From Emergomyces orientalis (Eukaryota > Ascomycota > Eurotiomycetes > Onygenales > Ajellomycetaceae): a stretch of DNA of 64,000 nt. This document shows positions 23,128-34,289 of this stretch, piece by piece. Location: contig MOWL01000067.1 of the NCBI GenBank assembly GCA_002110485.1, forward strand, positions 2,790,001 to 2,854,000, written 5' to 3'. The notes beneath the pieces are model-generated. The model did not search any database and was not told the DNA's origin. It saw only the letters and a program-made list of their open reading frames with translations. The translations under genes and the position numbers were made by a program. Positions within the stretch are counted from its first letter, which is position 1, and the number at the start of each line of letters is the position of its first letter.

Positions 23128-23229
23128 TCATAGAGTGCATCAAGCCTATCATATTGAACTACCTAACTAGCTAAAATATATATGTGTGTGTGGGGCATGT
23201 GACCCGGGTAGCCCTAGTATCACCTAACA
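23128..23229 (-). repeat. Copia 5' LTR
   Basis: Identical partner of 18,253-18,354, followed on the minus strand by the putative half-tRNA primer site and the polyprotein gene. Such short LTRs must hold the promoter in about 100 bp. Confidence 0.9.
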
Positions 23230-23234
23230 AATAC

Positions 23235-23479
23235 AACCGCCCGATCGAAAAGGGGTGCGCACCATGCCAAGCAGCTGCGCACGTGATTGCACTAGAGAGT
23301 GCAGTCATATATATTCATTATCTAGGCTTTCTCTTCATGAAGAAGGTTAGCAAACAGTTCATTTCCTATTCTATATATACATTTGAATCTATCAATACAA
23401 TTTCGCGTATCTATCTCCTCACACTGTTCCAATCCCTTCACAGCTAGAATATACATACTATATTCACTACGCCATTACA
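23235..23479 (+). repeat. Gypsy 3' LTR, distal part beyond the copia insertion
   Basis: Continues the LTR that starts TGTAACGG at 18,193 and ends CCATTACA at 23,479, giving TGTAA...TTACA termini. The joined LTR would be about 305 bp counting AATAC once. A TATA-like run lies at about 23,375-23,385. LINE-B sequence follows at once. Confidence 0.8.
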
Positions 23480-26400
23480 TGCCACCCCGCCAGGCAGCTA
23501 CACAATGGTGCCCGAGGACTCCCCCATTCTGCAACTACAGATGATGATGAAAGAGGCAGAGGCGTTGCTACAGATGCAGAACCAGGAGACAAGTACACAA
23601 GCATGTAATCATGAGACACCTGTGCAACAAGCAGAGGTGGTGGTGCTAGGAGACTTCAATGTACATCACTCAAGCTGGGGAGGGGAGCGTGTGAGGCACG
23701 ATTTTGAACTGGCATGGGAGCTTATAGCACAGATGGATGCCCTCAACTTACAACTGATAACACCACAGGGTGCGATCACATGGCAGAACTGTGGTAGTAC
23801 TGGAACAACTCTGAACCTGATCTTTGTGTCAGAAAACCTGAATGAAGGGGTGTTAGAATGCCGAGTGGCGCATGAGATAGACATGGCATCAGATTATCTA
23901 TCAGTGATTACCAGACTTGCTATCAATGTGCCTGTCAGATTGAGAGAGAGGTGCAACTGGCAAAGAGTGAACTCACAGCTGCTACAGCAGAATTGTCTGA
24001 ATCTTAGATGCTGCAGAACCTTCACCTCAACAGCAGAGATTGATGAATATGTGAACTATCTCAGCAAGTTCATCAGCACACTGGCAGATAAACACGCTAA
24101 ACGCGCTCATGTCTGTGAGAAAAGCCACTCATGATGATCAAAAGAGATAGCAGAAGCTGTCAGTGAATACAAGCAAGTGATGAGAAGCACTCACAGCACT
24201 GAAAATGAGAGAAAAAGAGCACAGAACAAGCACAACAAAGAAATAAAGCTTGCAAAGACTGCAAGCTTTTGTGATCTAATGAACAGTGCAGACACTGACT
24301 CTAAGCTGCTCTGAAAGCTAGTCAAGTGGAGGTGCACGCGCACTCATGAGTTCAAGCAACCTGCAAGATTACCACCACTTAAGAAAGCATCTAGCACTTT
24401 AGATATGCCTGAGTCTTTGACATCTGTGTTTCAGGACAAGGCTGAACTGCTGTGTGAGAGATTCTTTCCTGAGCCACTACCAGTCAGTGAGATGAATATG
24501 CAGAGAGATGTTCAATCACAGAGTGTGAGTGACACACTAGAAATTGCAGAGAAGATCATGACAACAATTATAGTCAGATTGTCAAATGACAAGACACCAG
24601 ATGCTAATAGCATTCTCAACTGATTTCTTAAAATGCTAGGGCCGAACTTCATCACAGCAATGACTGAGCTTATCTGAGCCTGCTGGCAATGGGAGCACTA
24701 TCCACAGGCATTCAAGACAGCGCGCACAGTGGTGCTTAAAAAGCCAGGCAAGAAAGACTACAGTGAAGCTGAAGCTTGAAGGCCTATAGCACTGCTAGAC
24801 ACTGTAGAAAAAATCATTGAGACTGCAACAGCAAGAGAAATAAGACATCTCACAGAGAGTCATGAAATGTTGCCAGCTCAACAGATGGGGGCACGCAGTG
24901 GGCGCTCCACTGAGACAGCACTTGCACTACTGCTAGCACAAATTCGCACAGTATGGGAGAAGCAGGGAGCAGTGTCATCAGTGTTATCACTGAATATCTC
25001 TGGAGCATATGACAGAGTGCTCAGAAGACGCTTGATTCACATTCTTAAAATGAAAGAACTATCCAGACATCTGACTGAATGAGTTGATTCATTCATGCAA
25101 GATCGCAGGGCCACACTAGTATTTAATAAGCAGAAGACAGAGGCCTTCAGTGTGAACACAGGTATTTCACAGAGGTCACCACTATCACCCATTCTATTTC
25201 TTTTTTATAATGAGGAGCTGCTGCGCATCTGCTCACCACACAACAAGTCAGTCAGCTGCATAGGATTTGTGGATGATATCAATATTCTGGCTTACGGCGA
25301 CTCCACTGAGGCAAACTGCGCACAACTAGCACAAGTGCATGCTGAATGTGTGCATTGGGTGGACAGACATGGAGCAATCTTCACATCACAAAAATATGAA
25401 GTTATGCACTTCACTCAAGCATGCACAAGGTTTAATCTGGAAAAGCCACTACAACTACCACAGCAAGAAATACCACCACAGAAGGAAATGTGGGTGCTAG
25501 AAGTATGACTTGATTTCAAGCTGAGATGATGAGGTCATATAAACAGAGTTATAGGCAGGTCAAAATTGCAAATAGAAGCTCTCACACAGACCACACAGTC
25601 AACATGGGGCCTCCCTCTTCAGCAAGCTCGTAGAGTCTACAATGCTGTGATCAGGCCAGCTATCATGTTACAGAACACCCCGCGGGAGCGCCAGGAACCA
25701 TTGGGTACTAAGGACGCTGACAGAATAGGCTACGGTTCGGCAGAACAGAAGCTCCGAAGGAACCTATCATGTGACTGATAGACTGATATGACAGATGGAA
25801 AGATCTACCAAGCCTACCAGGCCTACTGATGGTAGATTGGTATGCATGTGGGAAAGATCTACCAGGTCTACCAAACCTACTATGGAATTTCATCATGTAT
25901 ATAAACACGCTCATTACTCTTAGAATCAGAGAAGCTTATCTTCTTGATCACAATCAATCTTATTCTTCATTCCACTTCTTAACCAACAATAGTACTTCAC
26001 TATTACTCTACCTTCCATCTATCCTACTTCCGTATAATCATAGCTTTGGTTCCCTTAGGATACCCTCTCATACCTCAGCCGTATTACTTCCTACAGCACA
26101 TTGGAACTATACAACCCCTCGCCGGAGCTATTCTTACCTACTTACCTAAGTAAGCCTCGATAGTGGCACCTACCCTTTCCTCTAGTCATCAAGCACGATA
26201 AGGCACCTTAATAGGCCTCACCTTACCTACTTAACGGTGAACGCTTGCTACCGGAAAGCTCGGTAGATAACATATCACATATGGCGCGCTGGCATGGCAT
26301 CAACCGCAGGTAACTCAACAAGAGCCTCGACAACAGCGCCAGCTGTTAAAAGGTCTGGAGAAGATTCAAAATGAATGTCTGCACATCATAGCAGGAGCCT

Positions 26401-27215
26401 ATAGAGCAACACCAATCACCTCGCTGGAAGCTGAAACATTTACACTGCCAATAAGTGTGTATCTTGATGGAATGGTGGCTAAAGCAACTGAGCGGCTTAG
26501 AGAAACAGGAGTCATGAAACAGATACAGCAAGCATGTGCACAGATCAGAACCAGACTTCAGTGTAAAGAAAGCAGACATGTGATACCAGTGAAAACTGTG
26601 CTGCATTCAGTAAAAATGCAGCAGAAATGGAGTGTGCAGTGGGTGAGAGAAGCAAAACAGTACAGAGAGAGAGAGAGTCAGTTAAATCATCTAACTGATT
26701 GATTCTTCAAAAGATGGGTATGGAAGGAATCAGTAATTAGATGGCATAACATTTGGAGAGCACGCACTACACCATGGGGAGAACTGTTTGGCAGACCCCC
26801 AGACATCAAGCAGCTAAAGTGGCATGAGGGCCTGAGCAAGGCTCGAAGCTCACTAATAGTTCAACTACGCACAGGCAAGACAGGCCTGGCAGCATTTTTA
26901 CATAGAAGAAAAGTGCCAGATTTTCCCACACCAGAGTGCCCATGTGGATATAAGCATGAAACTGTGCTTCATGTGATGGTGCACTGCACACGGTTCAGCG
27001 CAGAGCGAGCGGAGTTGGAACACGAAGGAAGAGTGGATAAGAGATGGCTGTTGAACACAGCAGAGAGACTGCACAGATTGACCACATAGTGGTTGAAACA
27101 GGGTATTCTTGGACAGTTCACTCTGGCCAAAGCTCTGAGTGAGAGGCAGGGCAGGCGAAGACATGAAGAGTGACAGACACTTTCAGTGAGAGATTTTCTA
27201 TGTTGAACATTCATT
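23480..27215 (+). pseudogene. LINE-B ORF2: endonuclease, RT, C-terminal zinc knuckle
   Basis: The endonuclease shows GDFNVHHSSWGG near 23,650 and an MASDYLS motif near 23,884. The RT holds LLDTVEK near 24,795, SGAYDRVL near 25,005 and GFVDDINIL near 25,265. The C-terminus has a CPCGYKHETVLHVMVHC knuckle near 26,938-26,988. The frame is broken mainly by TGA: 24,132 and 24,135 (two in a row), 24,777, 25,080, 25,506 and others, nearly all aligned with TGG in copy 2. A TAG occurs near 27,087. The 607-bp solo LTR interrupts the gene after the RT. Confidence 0.8.
25666..26272 (+). repeat. Solo LTR (607 bp) inside LINE-B
   Basis: Begins TGTTACAG and ends GATAACA, giving TGTTA...TAACA termini. It is flanked by a perfect 5-bp duplication TATCA (25,661-25,665 and 26,273-26,277). 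Comparison with LINE-B copy 2 near 31,680-31,710 shows that LINE sequence is interrupted exactly here. It contains a TATA-like GTATATAAA near 25,890. No internal coding part, so it is the remnant of LTR-LTR recombination. Its parent element is not in this window. Confidence 0.85.
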
Positions 27216-27472
27216 ACTGAGAGTAGTTGTGAGTGATCTTGTCTTTCTTTTTGATGTGAGGCATCCCTTTCTCTAAGAGCAGCTGTGGCTGCTCCGCGGT
27301 ATTTTGAAGATGTTAAAGAGTGGAATAGATCTGAAGATCAGGGGGTTTTTAGTCCAGTGACAGATCATGTCTGTCACAGAGTTTTCCTTACTTTGTATAT
27401 TAAGCAGAGCCCCACATATCCTTGTGATTAAGTGGTGTAGAAATAATAATAATAATAATAATAACTACATGA

Positions 27473-29325
27473 TATTCCAGTTGAAATCTTTGATCATGAA
27501 GAAGGCATGATAAATTTAAAGAAGAAATTGAAATATATAATTCAATTTCTTTGAAAAAAACCCCAATTTGGCTCAATTCTTATGAGCAAAGACAAAGAAA
27601 TCAAAATGCTTCAGTTTTAATTACTACAAATACAATAGAGCAGTCAAAAAGACAGTATATTGTAATTGCAGGATTGAAAATGAAAGTATTTGAATTCAAA
27701 GATTCAAGAGAGAATATTAAATCTCAAATTCAATATTCAAACTGCAGATTGGAATAGATATCTAGATTGGAATGAAAGTCAAGAAAATCAAGAAAATGAG
27801 AGAAATGGAAAAAAAATCCCTTCTCAACTATATAGAGTATGCTCAATGATTAAAAATGAGTTCTCCTCATTAAATATTGAAAAGATTGAACACAAAAAGC
27901 TATATTCATGGAAAGAAAAACTAGGCTCAATGATTTCAATTGAAATAAGCGCATTATCAAAACCAGAAGAAGCTGAGAATCATAGAAGAATAATAGAGAA
28001 AATTGATTTTAAAAAGTCAATTCTAATCTATTCAGATGGTTCAATGAATGAAAATAAAGGCCTAGGAGCTGGAATAGCATATACAGAAGATAATTACAAA
28101 TATACATCAGATTCATGGAATATTGGAAATGAATGTGAAGTATTTGATGTTGAATTATATGCTATTATGAAAGCTTTTAAACTGATAGAAATAAAAGCTT
28201 CAAAAAGAAAAGATATGAAAGAAGCATGGATTTTTTCAGATAGTCAAGCAGCTTTAAAAAGAATTCAAAAGAATGAAATTCATAATGATCAAATGAATAT
28301 AGAAGTAATTCTAAAGATATGCAAAAGAATTCAATTAAAATATAAGACGAAAAGATATATCTGAGCTGGGTTCCTGCTCATATAAATATACATGGAAATG
28401 AGCTTGCTGATGAAGCAGCAAAGAAAGGAACAGAACTAAATATTGCAAGTTCAAAAATAGTTTCATGGTCTTTTATTAAAAGAAAGATAAAAGAGAATTG
28501 CTTAGAAAAATGGCATAAAATATGGGAAAAACAAAGAAAAAGTCCTCACTATCTTAGATTTGAAACTAACCCTAAATGAAAATCATGCTCTATTAAGTGC
28601 AAGAAGAAGCTTTTCTCCTCAATCATTCAATTGAAACTAGGTCATGGCTATTTCAAATCTTATTTGAAAAGAATATCTGATATTGAAAGTGAAAATTGTG
28701 AATATTATGACTCTCTTGAAGACCCAGAACATATCTTAATGAATTGCTCATTAAATCAAGAACTTAGAGCTGAACTGAGATATAAATATAAGCTGAGAGA
28801 AATGAATATGAAACTACTATTTTCAACTGAAATAGGCAGTCAATATTTAATTGATTTTCTCAATGAAACTCAAATAGCTACTAGAAATCAAACCTATTTC
28901 AAAGATGAAAATATAAATGAATGAGAATCTGAAATATTCTTTATAAAAACTGCTAGATATTATATAATATCTCACTATTTCTTTTGTGTTAGAGTCTGTC
29001 TTTTATTTCCTTTGTATTCATGTCATGAGTTATTTTGTCTATCATTAATTTATTTTCTTTGTAATCACTTGAAAATTATATGAAAAAAAAGAGAATATAA
29101 ATAATCTTCAAAGATATTTATAAATAAATAAATAAAAAAAGAAAAATCAATTTGCTGACTATTCTGGGCTGGAATTCAAGTATTGCAAGTGCTATTTGTT
29201 TGAAGAAAAAATGTATAGTAATTAGTATTAAAGTTAGAAAAATCCTGAGACTCTTTGAGTCTCAGGTAGATATCATAGTCTCTGACTGCATATATATCTA
29301 TAATTGAAGAATAATAATAATAATA
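27473..29325 (+). mobile_element. LINE-A copy 3, chimeric and internally deleted
   Basis: Starts inside ORF1 (HDIPVEIFDHEEGM, about 27,471-27,511) and continues to the first zinc-knuckle cysteines near 27,745. It then jumps directly to the C-terminal third of ORF2 (YLDWNES..., about 27,750). RNase H and the Cys/His tail follow to 28,924. The 3' end keeps the family motif TTCTGGGCTGGAATT (29,161-29,177) but ends in AAT repeats (29,309-29,328) rather than poly-A. Frameshifts lie near 27,525 and 28,350. Confidence 0.8.
27690..28924 (+). pseudogene. LINE-A ORF2 C-terminal part (RNase H and tail)
   Basis: RNase H-like sequence (YSDGSMNE near 28,030; EVFDVELYAIM near 28,138; FSDSQAAL near 28,232; SWVPAHINIHGNELADEAA near 28,365-28,420) and the Cys/His tail (CSIKCKKK near 28,590). 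Trp residues here are TGG at 28,227, 28,467, 28,510 and 28,525. The same positions are TGA in the copy at 7,275-11,219. In the other direction, the TGA near 28,576 matches TGG near 10,888 in that copy. Confidence 0.8.
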
Positions 29326-29329
29326 ATAA

Positions 29330-30110
29330 CATCATTCACTGCTTTCTCTGATTTGTTCCAGCTAATGATCTTGAGTGAAGCACTCTTGATCAGTACTGCA
29401 TACATTTTCTTTCTCATATGTATCTTGTCTCTTCATTTTTTCATTCATTCACTGCTTTTCGCCAATTCAGCCTTTGTACTGGGTGTATTCATGACAAGAA
29501 TCAGGTCTCCGCTGGGCATGTATCTTGCTGCCACCACTGTGCCAGCAGTGATGTTTTTAATAGCTTTGTTCATCTTCTTAACAATGGCCTCTGAGGTGCG
29601 CTTCTCCACTGCTGGTGCATCACAGTTGTGTTGAGATATCACCACCTCTCTCAATGCACACCCGGTTACTATCTTTGCTGGCGGCCCTCCATTGGCCGCT
29701 ATGCGCGCCCATGAGGTCTCACTGTCCAGCATGTTGTGTCTTTCATTCTGCTGTGATGCGCTTGTAGCACTCTCTAGCTTCTTTAACATGTTGTCAAGCA
29801 GGTCCTTCTTGAGCTCATTCACTGCCTTCAGAGCTCTCTGAATATACAGTAATTCTTTCTTATTAATCTTCTTGTCTTTCTCCCCCTCTCTAAGAGCCTC
29901 TGTGATCATGCACAGTGTTGCTGTCATATCATTTGTTGCTGCATCTCCTGCCTGCGCGGCTCCAGGTACGCGTCGCGCCGCGCGCGCACTCACATTCCCT
30001 GCACCACCACTCACGCTCACAGCCTCAACCATGGTGTTTGAGAGTGTGTGAGTGAGCTGATGCCCTTCAAGACCCTCTGCAGCATGAAAGCGATCGCGAT
30101 TTAGATGTAG
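29330..30110 (-). pseudogene. LINE-B ORF1 fragment (N-terminal half)
   Basis: Minus-strand frame from 30,032 to 29,445 resembles the ORF1 of LINE-B copy 2 near 34,900-35,250 (SGDLILVMNT versus SGDMILMMNT, followed by TKAEL in both). It begins MVEAVSVSGGAGN and is rich in Ala/Lys. The 3' part is cut by LINE-A copy 3. It retains many CpGs in GCGC context. Confidence 0.75.
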
Positions 30111-30115
30111 AAAAA

Positions 30116-30367
30116 CAAAATAATTTTTGATGAGGTTTCCCTGAGTCTAGATATTGAGTCTAGATATTAAAAAAAATGTATATTAATTAGTTTTAAAGTT
30201 CGAACGAAGTATTTAAAACAGACATAATTGATATTTTCTTTATTATTTACTAGTTGAGACTAATAAAAATATAAGAATATTTTGAAATATTTGTATTTCA
30301 GTCTGATTTTTCTACTAGATTTAGTAACTGAATTAGATTTTTTAAGAGAATTTAATAAACTAATATT
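30116..30367 (-). mobile_element. LINE-A leader relic, left of LINE-B copy 2
   Basis: Resembles the leader of LINE-A copy 1 at about 2,080-2,195, including TAATAAACTAATATT. It continues on the far side of LINE-B copy 2 at 35,753. Confidence 0.7.
30352..30367. repeat. 16-bp target-site duplication, left copy
   Basis: TTAATAAACTAATATT, also at 35,753-35,768 in the same orientation. The pair brackets LINE-B copy 2. The uninterrupted LINE-A leader near 2,180-2,195 carries a similar sequence once. Confidence 0.85.
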
Positions 30368-30949
30368 ATTATTATTATTATTATATTATACACCACTTAA
30401 TCTCAGGGATATGTGGGAAACTATCTATTTTATCTAACAAGAAAAACCATGCAATAAGAGAGCTTACTGCTGGATTAAAAACCTCATGCACTAATAAATG
30501 TATGCAACAGTTTCTGTGAGGCTTTGGGCTACTGGGGACCAGCAACTGCTGTTCTCAAGAAGAGAAGAGAATGGGATGAGAAAAGAAAATTAAAAATAAA
30601 GAAAAATTACACTGAGCATTTTTGAAAATGCGCCCGCGTGTGAGTGAGTGAGTGAAAGACTGGTACCAACTGCGCTCTGAAGCATAGAGAGTTGTGTCTT
30701 TAGCATGAAATAAGTGTGGGGATGTGCCATGAGCACTGATTTTGTGTGGTAAGCGCGCTTTCAGCGGTTTCAGCATGGTGTTTATTGAGGTCCGCGTATG
30801 CTTGATTGAGATGTGATAGATTGCTGCTCCTCTGTCTGATAGACACTCAGTGTCTTTGCCAGTGAGAACTGTGGTAGAATTCCCTGCTTGATTCACCATT
30901 TTGTTAGACAGTGTAGCCCTTCTTTGGTGTTCAATAGCCATTTCTTGTC

Positions 30950-33900
30950 AATTCTGCCCTCATGCAGCAGACTCCCGCGACTGTGCTGGAATCTATCACA
31001 GTGAACTATCACATGCATCACTGTTTCATTTGAATAGCCACATTCACATGCTGGTGATGGGAAATCCGGTACTTGTCTTTTATGTAGAAAGGCTGCCAGC
31101 CCTGTTTTCCCTGTTCTTAGTTGAATTATCAGCGAGCTTCTGGCCTTGCTTAGGCCCTTGTGCCATTTCAGAATGCTTTTGTCTGGGAGTCAATCAAAGA
31201 GTTTATATCAGAGAGATACTCTAGCTCTTCATTGCTTTCTTCATCTACTCAGGATTTCTTTTCACACTCATTCATCATGTGAGAAGTGCTGTGTTGCTGC
31301 TGAATTTGTACTTTGAGCAGTCTCTTACTTGCTCTTTTTCACTCAAAGCTTCTCCCAATTTTCAGACAGACTGTCTGAATGAATCACCTTCTCAATGAGT
31401 CTTCTGTGCACTGTGCCTCTTTGCCTGAGTTTGACTCTCACTGCTGTGCATGCCTCTTCAATTTGTGTTGCCATTCCAGAGGCCTTCAGTCGTTTTGTGG
31501 CGCGCGCCACAACTCCATCAAGATAGATGTTCAGGGGTGATGTGTATGTCTCTGCTTTCAGTGTGGATATTGGTGTTGCTCTGTATGCTCCAGCTACTAT
31601 TCTCAGGCATTCATTTTGGGTTCTGATTAGGCCCTCTGTGCGCTGTTTATTGCGCATGCGTCCTTCGCGCTTGATGCGCGGTTGATGCCATGCCAGTGCG
31701 CTGTAAGCTATAGCTGGCCGTATGACCATGTTGTATATTGTTCTAGCTTGATGTAGGGGGACTCCCCAGGTGGCCTGTGTTGTCTGTGATAGTGCCTTTA
31801 TCTGTGACTTCATTTTTCCTGCTATAGCATCCATGTGACCTTTCCATTGAAGCTTGAAATCCAGCCATACTCCTAGAACTCTCATCACCTTCTGTGGCTT
31901 GATAACTTGCTGAGGCAGTCTCAGAGAGTGATTCAAGTTGAATCAAGTTCGGGCTCTAGTGAAGTGCATCAACTCATACTTCTGCAGAGCAAAAATAGCT
32001 TCATGTCTTCCTGCCCATTCTTCACATTCTGCGTGCACCCGTGTGAGCTGCGCGCAATTTGCTTCAGTTGATGGCCCGTATGCTATTATATTGACATCAT
32101 CCACAAATTCTATGCAGCTCACTGGTCTATTCAAGGGTGAGTATATCCGGAGCAGTTCCTCATTGTAAAATAGAAAGAGAATGGGGGAGAGAGGTGATCC
32201 TTGTGATATCTCAGCTGAAATATTGAAGGCCTCAGTTTCCTGTTCTTCAAATGTGAGCGTGGATCGTCTATCTGACATAAATGAGTGTATCCACCCTGTC
32301 AGCTGTCTTGGTAGGCCCTTCATGCGAAGAATGTGTGTGAGTCAGTCTTTGAGCACTCTATCATAAGCTCCTGAGATGTTCAATGATAGAACTGTGATCA
32401 CTGTGTCTGACTCCTCCCATGCTGTTCTAATTTGTGCTAGCAGTAGTGATACTGCTGTTTCAGTTGATCTGGCCCGCCTAGCACCCATCTGTTGAGATGG
32501 CAGTAGATTGAGTGTTTCCACTAGCCGTCTGAGTTCCTGCGCGGTGGCTGATTCTATTATTTTTCCCATTGTATCCAGTAGAGCAATGGGCCTCCATGCC
32601 TCTGCCTTTTGATAATCCCCTTTTCCTGGTTTTTTCAGTACCACTGTTCGAGCGGTCTTGAATATCTCCGGGTAGTGTTCCCATTCCCAGCATGCCAGTG
32701 TGAGCTCTGTCATAGCCTTTGTGAAGCTTGGTCCCAGCATTTTCAGAAATTCATTGGAGACTCCATTGATACCTGGTGCTTTGTTGCTTGATAGATGTGC
32801 TATGAGCGCGGCCATTTTCTTCTCTGTGATGCTTATTGTCTCTGTTGTTTCCAGTGGGTGTTCCGCCTCCTCCATGTCCCTGTTGTCACTGACTAGTGGC
32901 AGGGGGAAGAACCTTTGTCTCAGAATCTTGGCTTTATCATCAAAGGAATTGACTGGTGGTAGATTTTCTCTGCCTTCTACTATTAATGCTGGAATTCTTG
33001 GAGATTGTGCATGCTCATTGCTGCTTTGATGCCCCCATTTGGCCATCTTCCATAGTAGCTTGAGCTTGGACTCTGTGCTGTGCATTAGTTCTCTGAAACT
33101 GTTTGTTTTAGTCAGTTTAATCTCTCTGTTTCTCAGGGCTCAAGCTTTAATTATATCTGCTGCAGAGATGTTTCTGTCTTTCTTGGCTTTTTTATATTGA
33201 TTGACTGCCTCTGCTACTCGAGGGGACCACCATGACCGGCTGTGTTGACTGTAGTTTGAGACTTTGACATGTTTTGCTGCTAGATCTTCCACAAATTTGA
33301 CAAGATATCTTGCATAGCTGTTTATCTGATCTTTTGAAGTCAGTGCCTCTGGGCTTCTCAGTGTCTGGCAGTCCTGCGCTATCTGTTCCGAGCAGAAGTG
33401 ATGCCAAGTGCGTCTTTTTCTGCTGCTATATAATGCTTTTAGCTCAAGAGTAGTTGCAATTGGCATGTGATCTGATGCCATATTTGCTTCATGTTCTAGC
33501 TTGCAGCTGATCATTTGACTGTGTAGACCAGCAGACAAAAAGATTAGATTCACTGTGGTGCCCTGACTTCCTCTATCTTGCCAGGTGATCATGCCTTCTG
33601 AAGTTGCTAGATGTAGATTCAAGGCACTGATTTGAGCATTGAGTTCTCAGGCCATGGCAAAGTTTTCTCTGACCCTGCTACCTCCCCAGAGAGTGTGATG
33701 TACATTAAAGTCTCCAATCACTATAACATCTGCTTGATGCGTGTTTATTTGAGTTTCCTGCGCGCCTGATGCTCCCTCTGCACTCTCAGTTGTTGCTTGA
33801 TGCGCATTTTCCTGGTTTATTCATGCTTCTAGCATTCTATCCGCTTCTTCAACCACCGCTTGGAGCTAATGAATGGGTGAGTCTGGTGGCATGATTGTGT

Positions 33901-34249
33901 AGCTTCCTGGTGGTGACGCGTACATGTTGATGATATTGATAGGCCCACTCTCTGTCAACAGAGTAAGTACCAGTATATGAGTGGACATTGTGCTCACTCT
34001 CCAGGTCTTGACTGCAATTCTCTTGTTAATTAGAAAGCACACCTTCATGTCCTTCTGCTCCATGCCTGCTTGCCAGAATCCACAGTTGGCTGGACAGTGT
34101 GTGCCTGTTTTAGAGTGTTTTTGTATCCAGGGCTCTTGTATTGCAATCACATCATAGTTTAATACCGTTTCGGGCTTTGCCAAAAGAGGTCCCATAACCT
34201 TGTTTGACTTATGCACATTGTATTGTAAAATGACTAGTCTGTTCTTCAT
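30950..34249 (-). pseudogene. LINE-B copy 2 ORF2: endonuclease, RT, C-terminal knuckle
   Basis: Starts at 34,249 (MKNRLVILQYNVHKS), with endonuclease motifs QEPW near 34,130 and GDFNVHH near 33,715, RT (LLDTMGK near 32,575, NISGAYDRVLK near 32,360, EFVDDVNII near 32,090) and a Cys/His knuckle near 31,020-31,070. One frame holds from 34,249 to about 31,190. Interruptions are mainly TGA (near 33,648 within AM-A-ELNA, 32,340, 31,941, 31,345 and six between about 31,200 and 31,310). One TAG lies near 33,868 (a Gln codon in the 3,346-3,916 fragment) and one TAA near 31,330. Confidence 0.85.
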
Positions 34250-34289
34250 GATTCATTCATGTGATTATTCTGCAAGCTGCTGTTCTGTG

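Larger units (their letters stand above)
18253..23229 (-). mobile_element. Intact Ty1/copia retrotransposon with 102-bp LTRs
   Basis: Complete element on the minus strand, 4,977 bp. The LTRs (18,253-18,354 and 23,128-23,229) are 102 bp and identical as far as I can read. They are flanked by the 5-bp duplication AATAC (18,248-18,252 and 23,230-23,234). Read on the minus strand, a GGGGGG polypurine tract precedes the 3' LTR. After the 5' LTR comes GGTTATGAGGCCC, which resembles the half-tRNA initiator-Met primer site known from copia. One uninterrupted polyprotein fills the interior. Base composition is far less AT-biased than its surroundings. It sits inside the 3' LTR of the gypsy element, so it is younger. 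Confidence 0.93.
23480..27466 (+). mobile_element. LINE-B copy 1 (5'-truncated; interrupted by a solo LTR)
   Basis: Plus-strand LINE covering ORF2 from the middle of the endonuclease to the 3' end, with a 3' tail of AAT repeats (about 27,442-27,466). The solo LTR at 25,666-26,272 splits it. It begins exactly where the gypsy LTR ends. It aligns throughout with LINE-B copy 2 at 30,368-35,752. Confidence 0.85.

Noticed and set aside
27425..29330. AAT repeats as a CRISPR-like or tandem array
   Set aside because: They are the 3' tails of LINE copies; there are no spacers or unique units.
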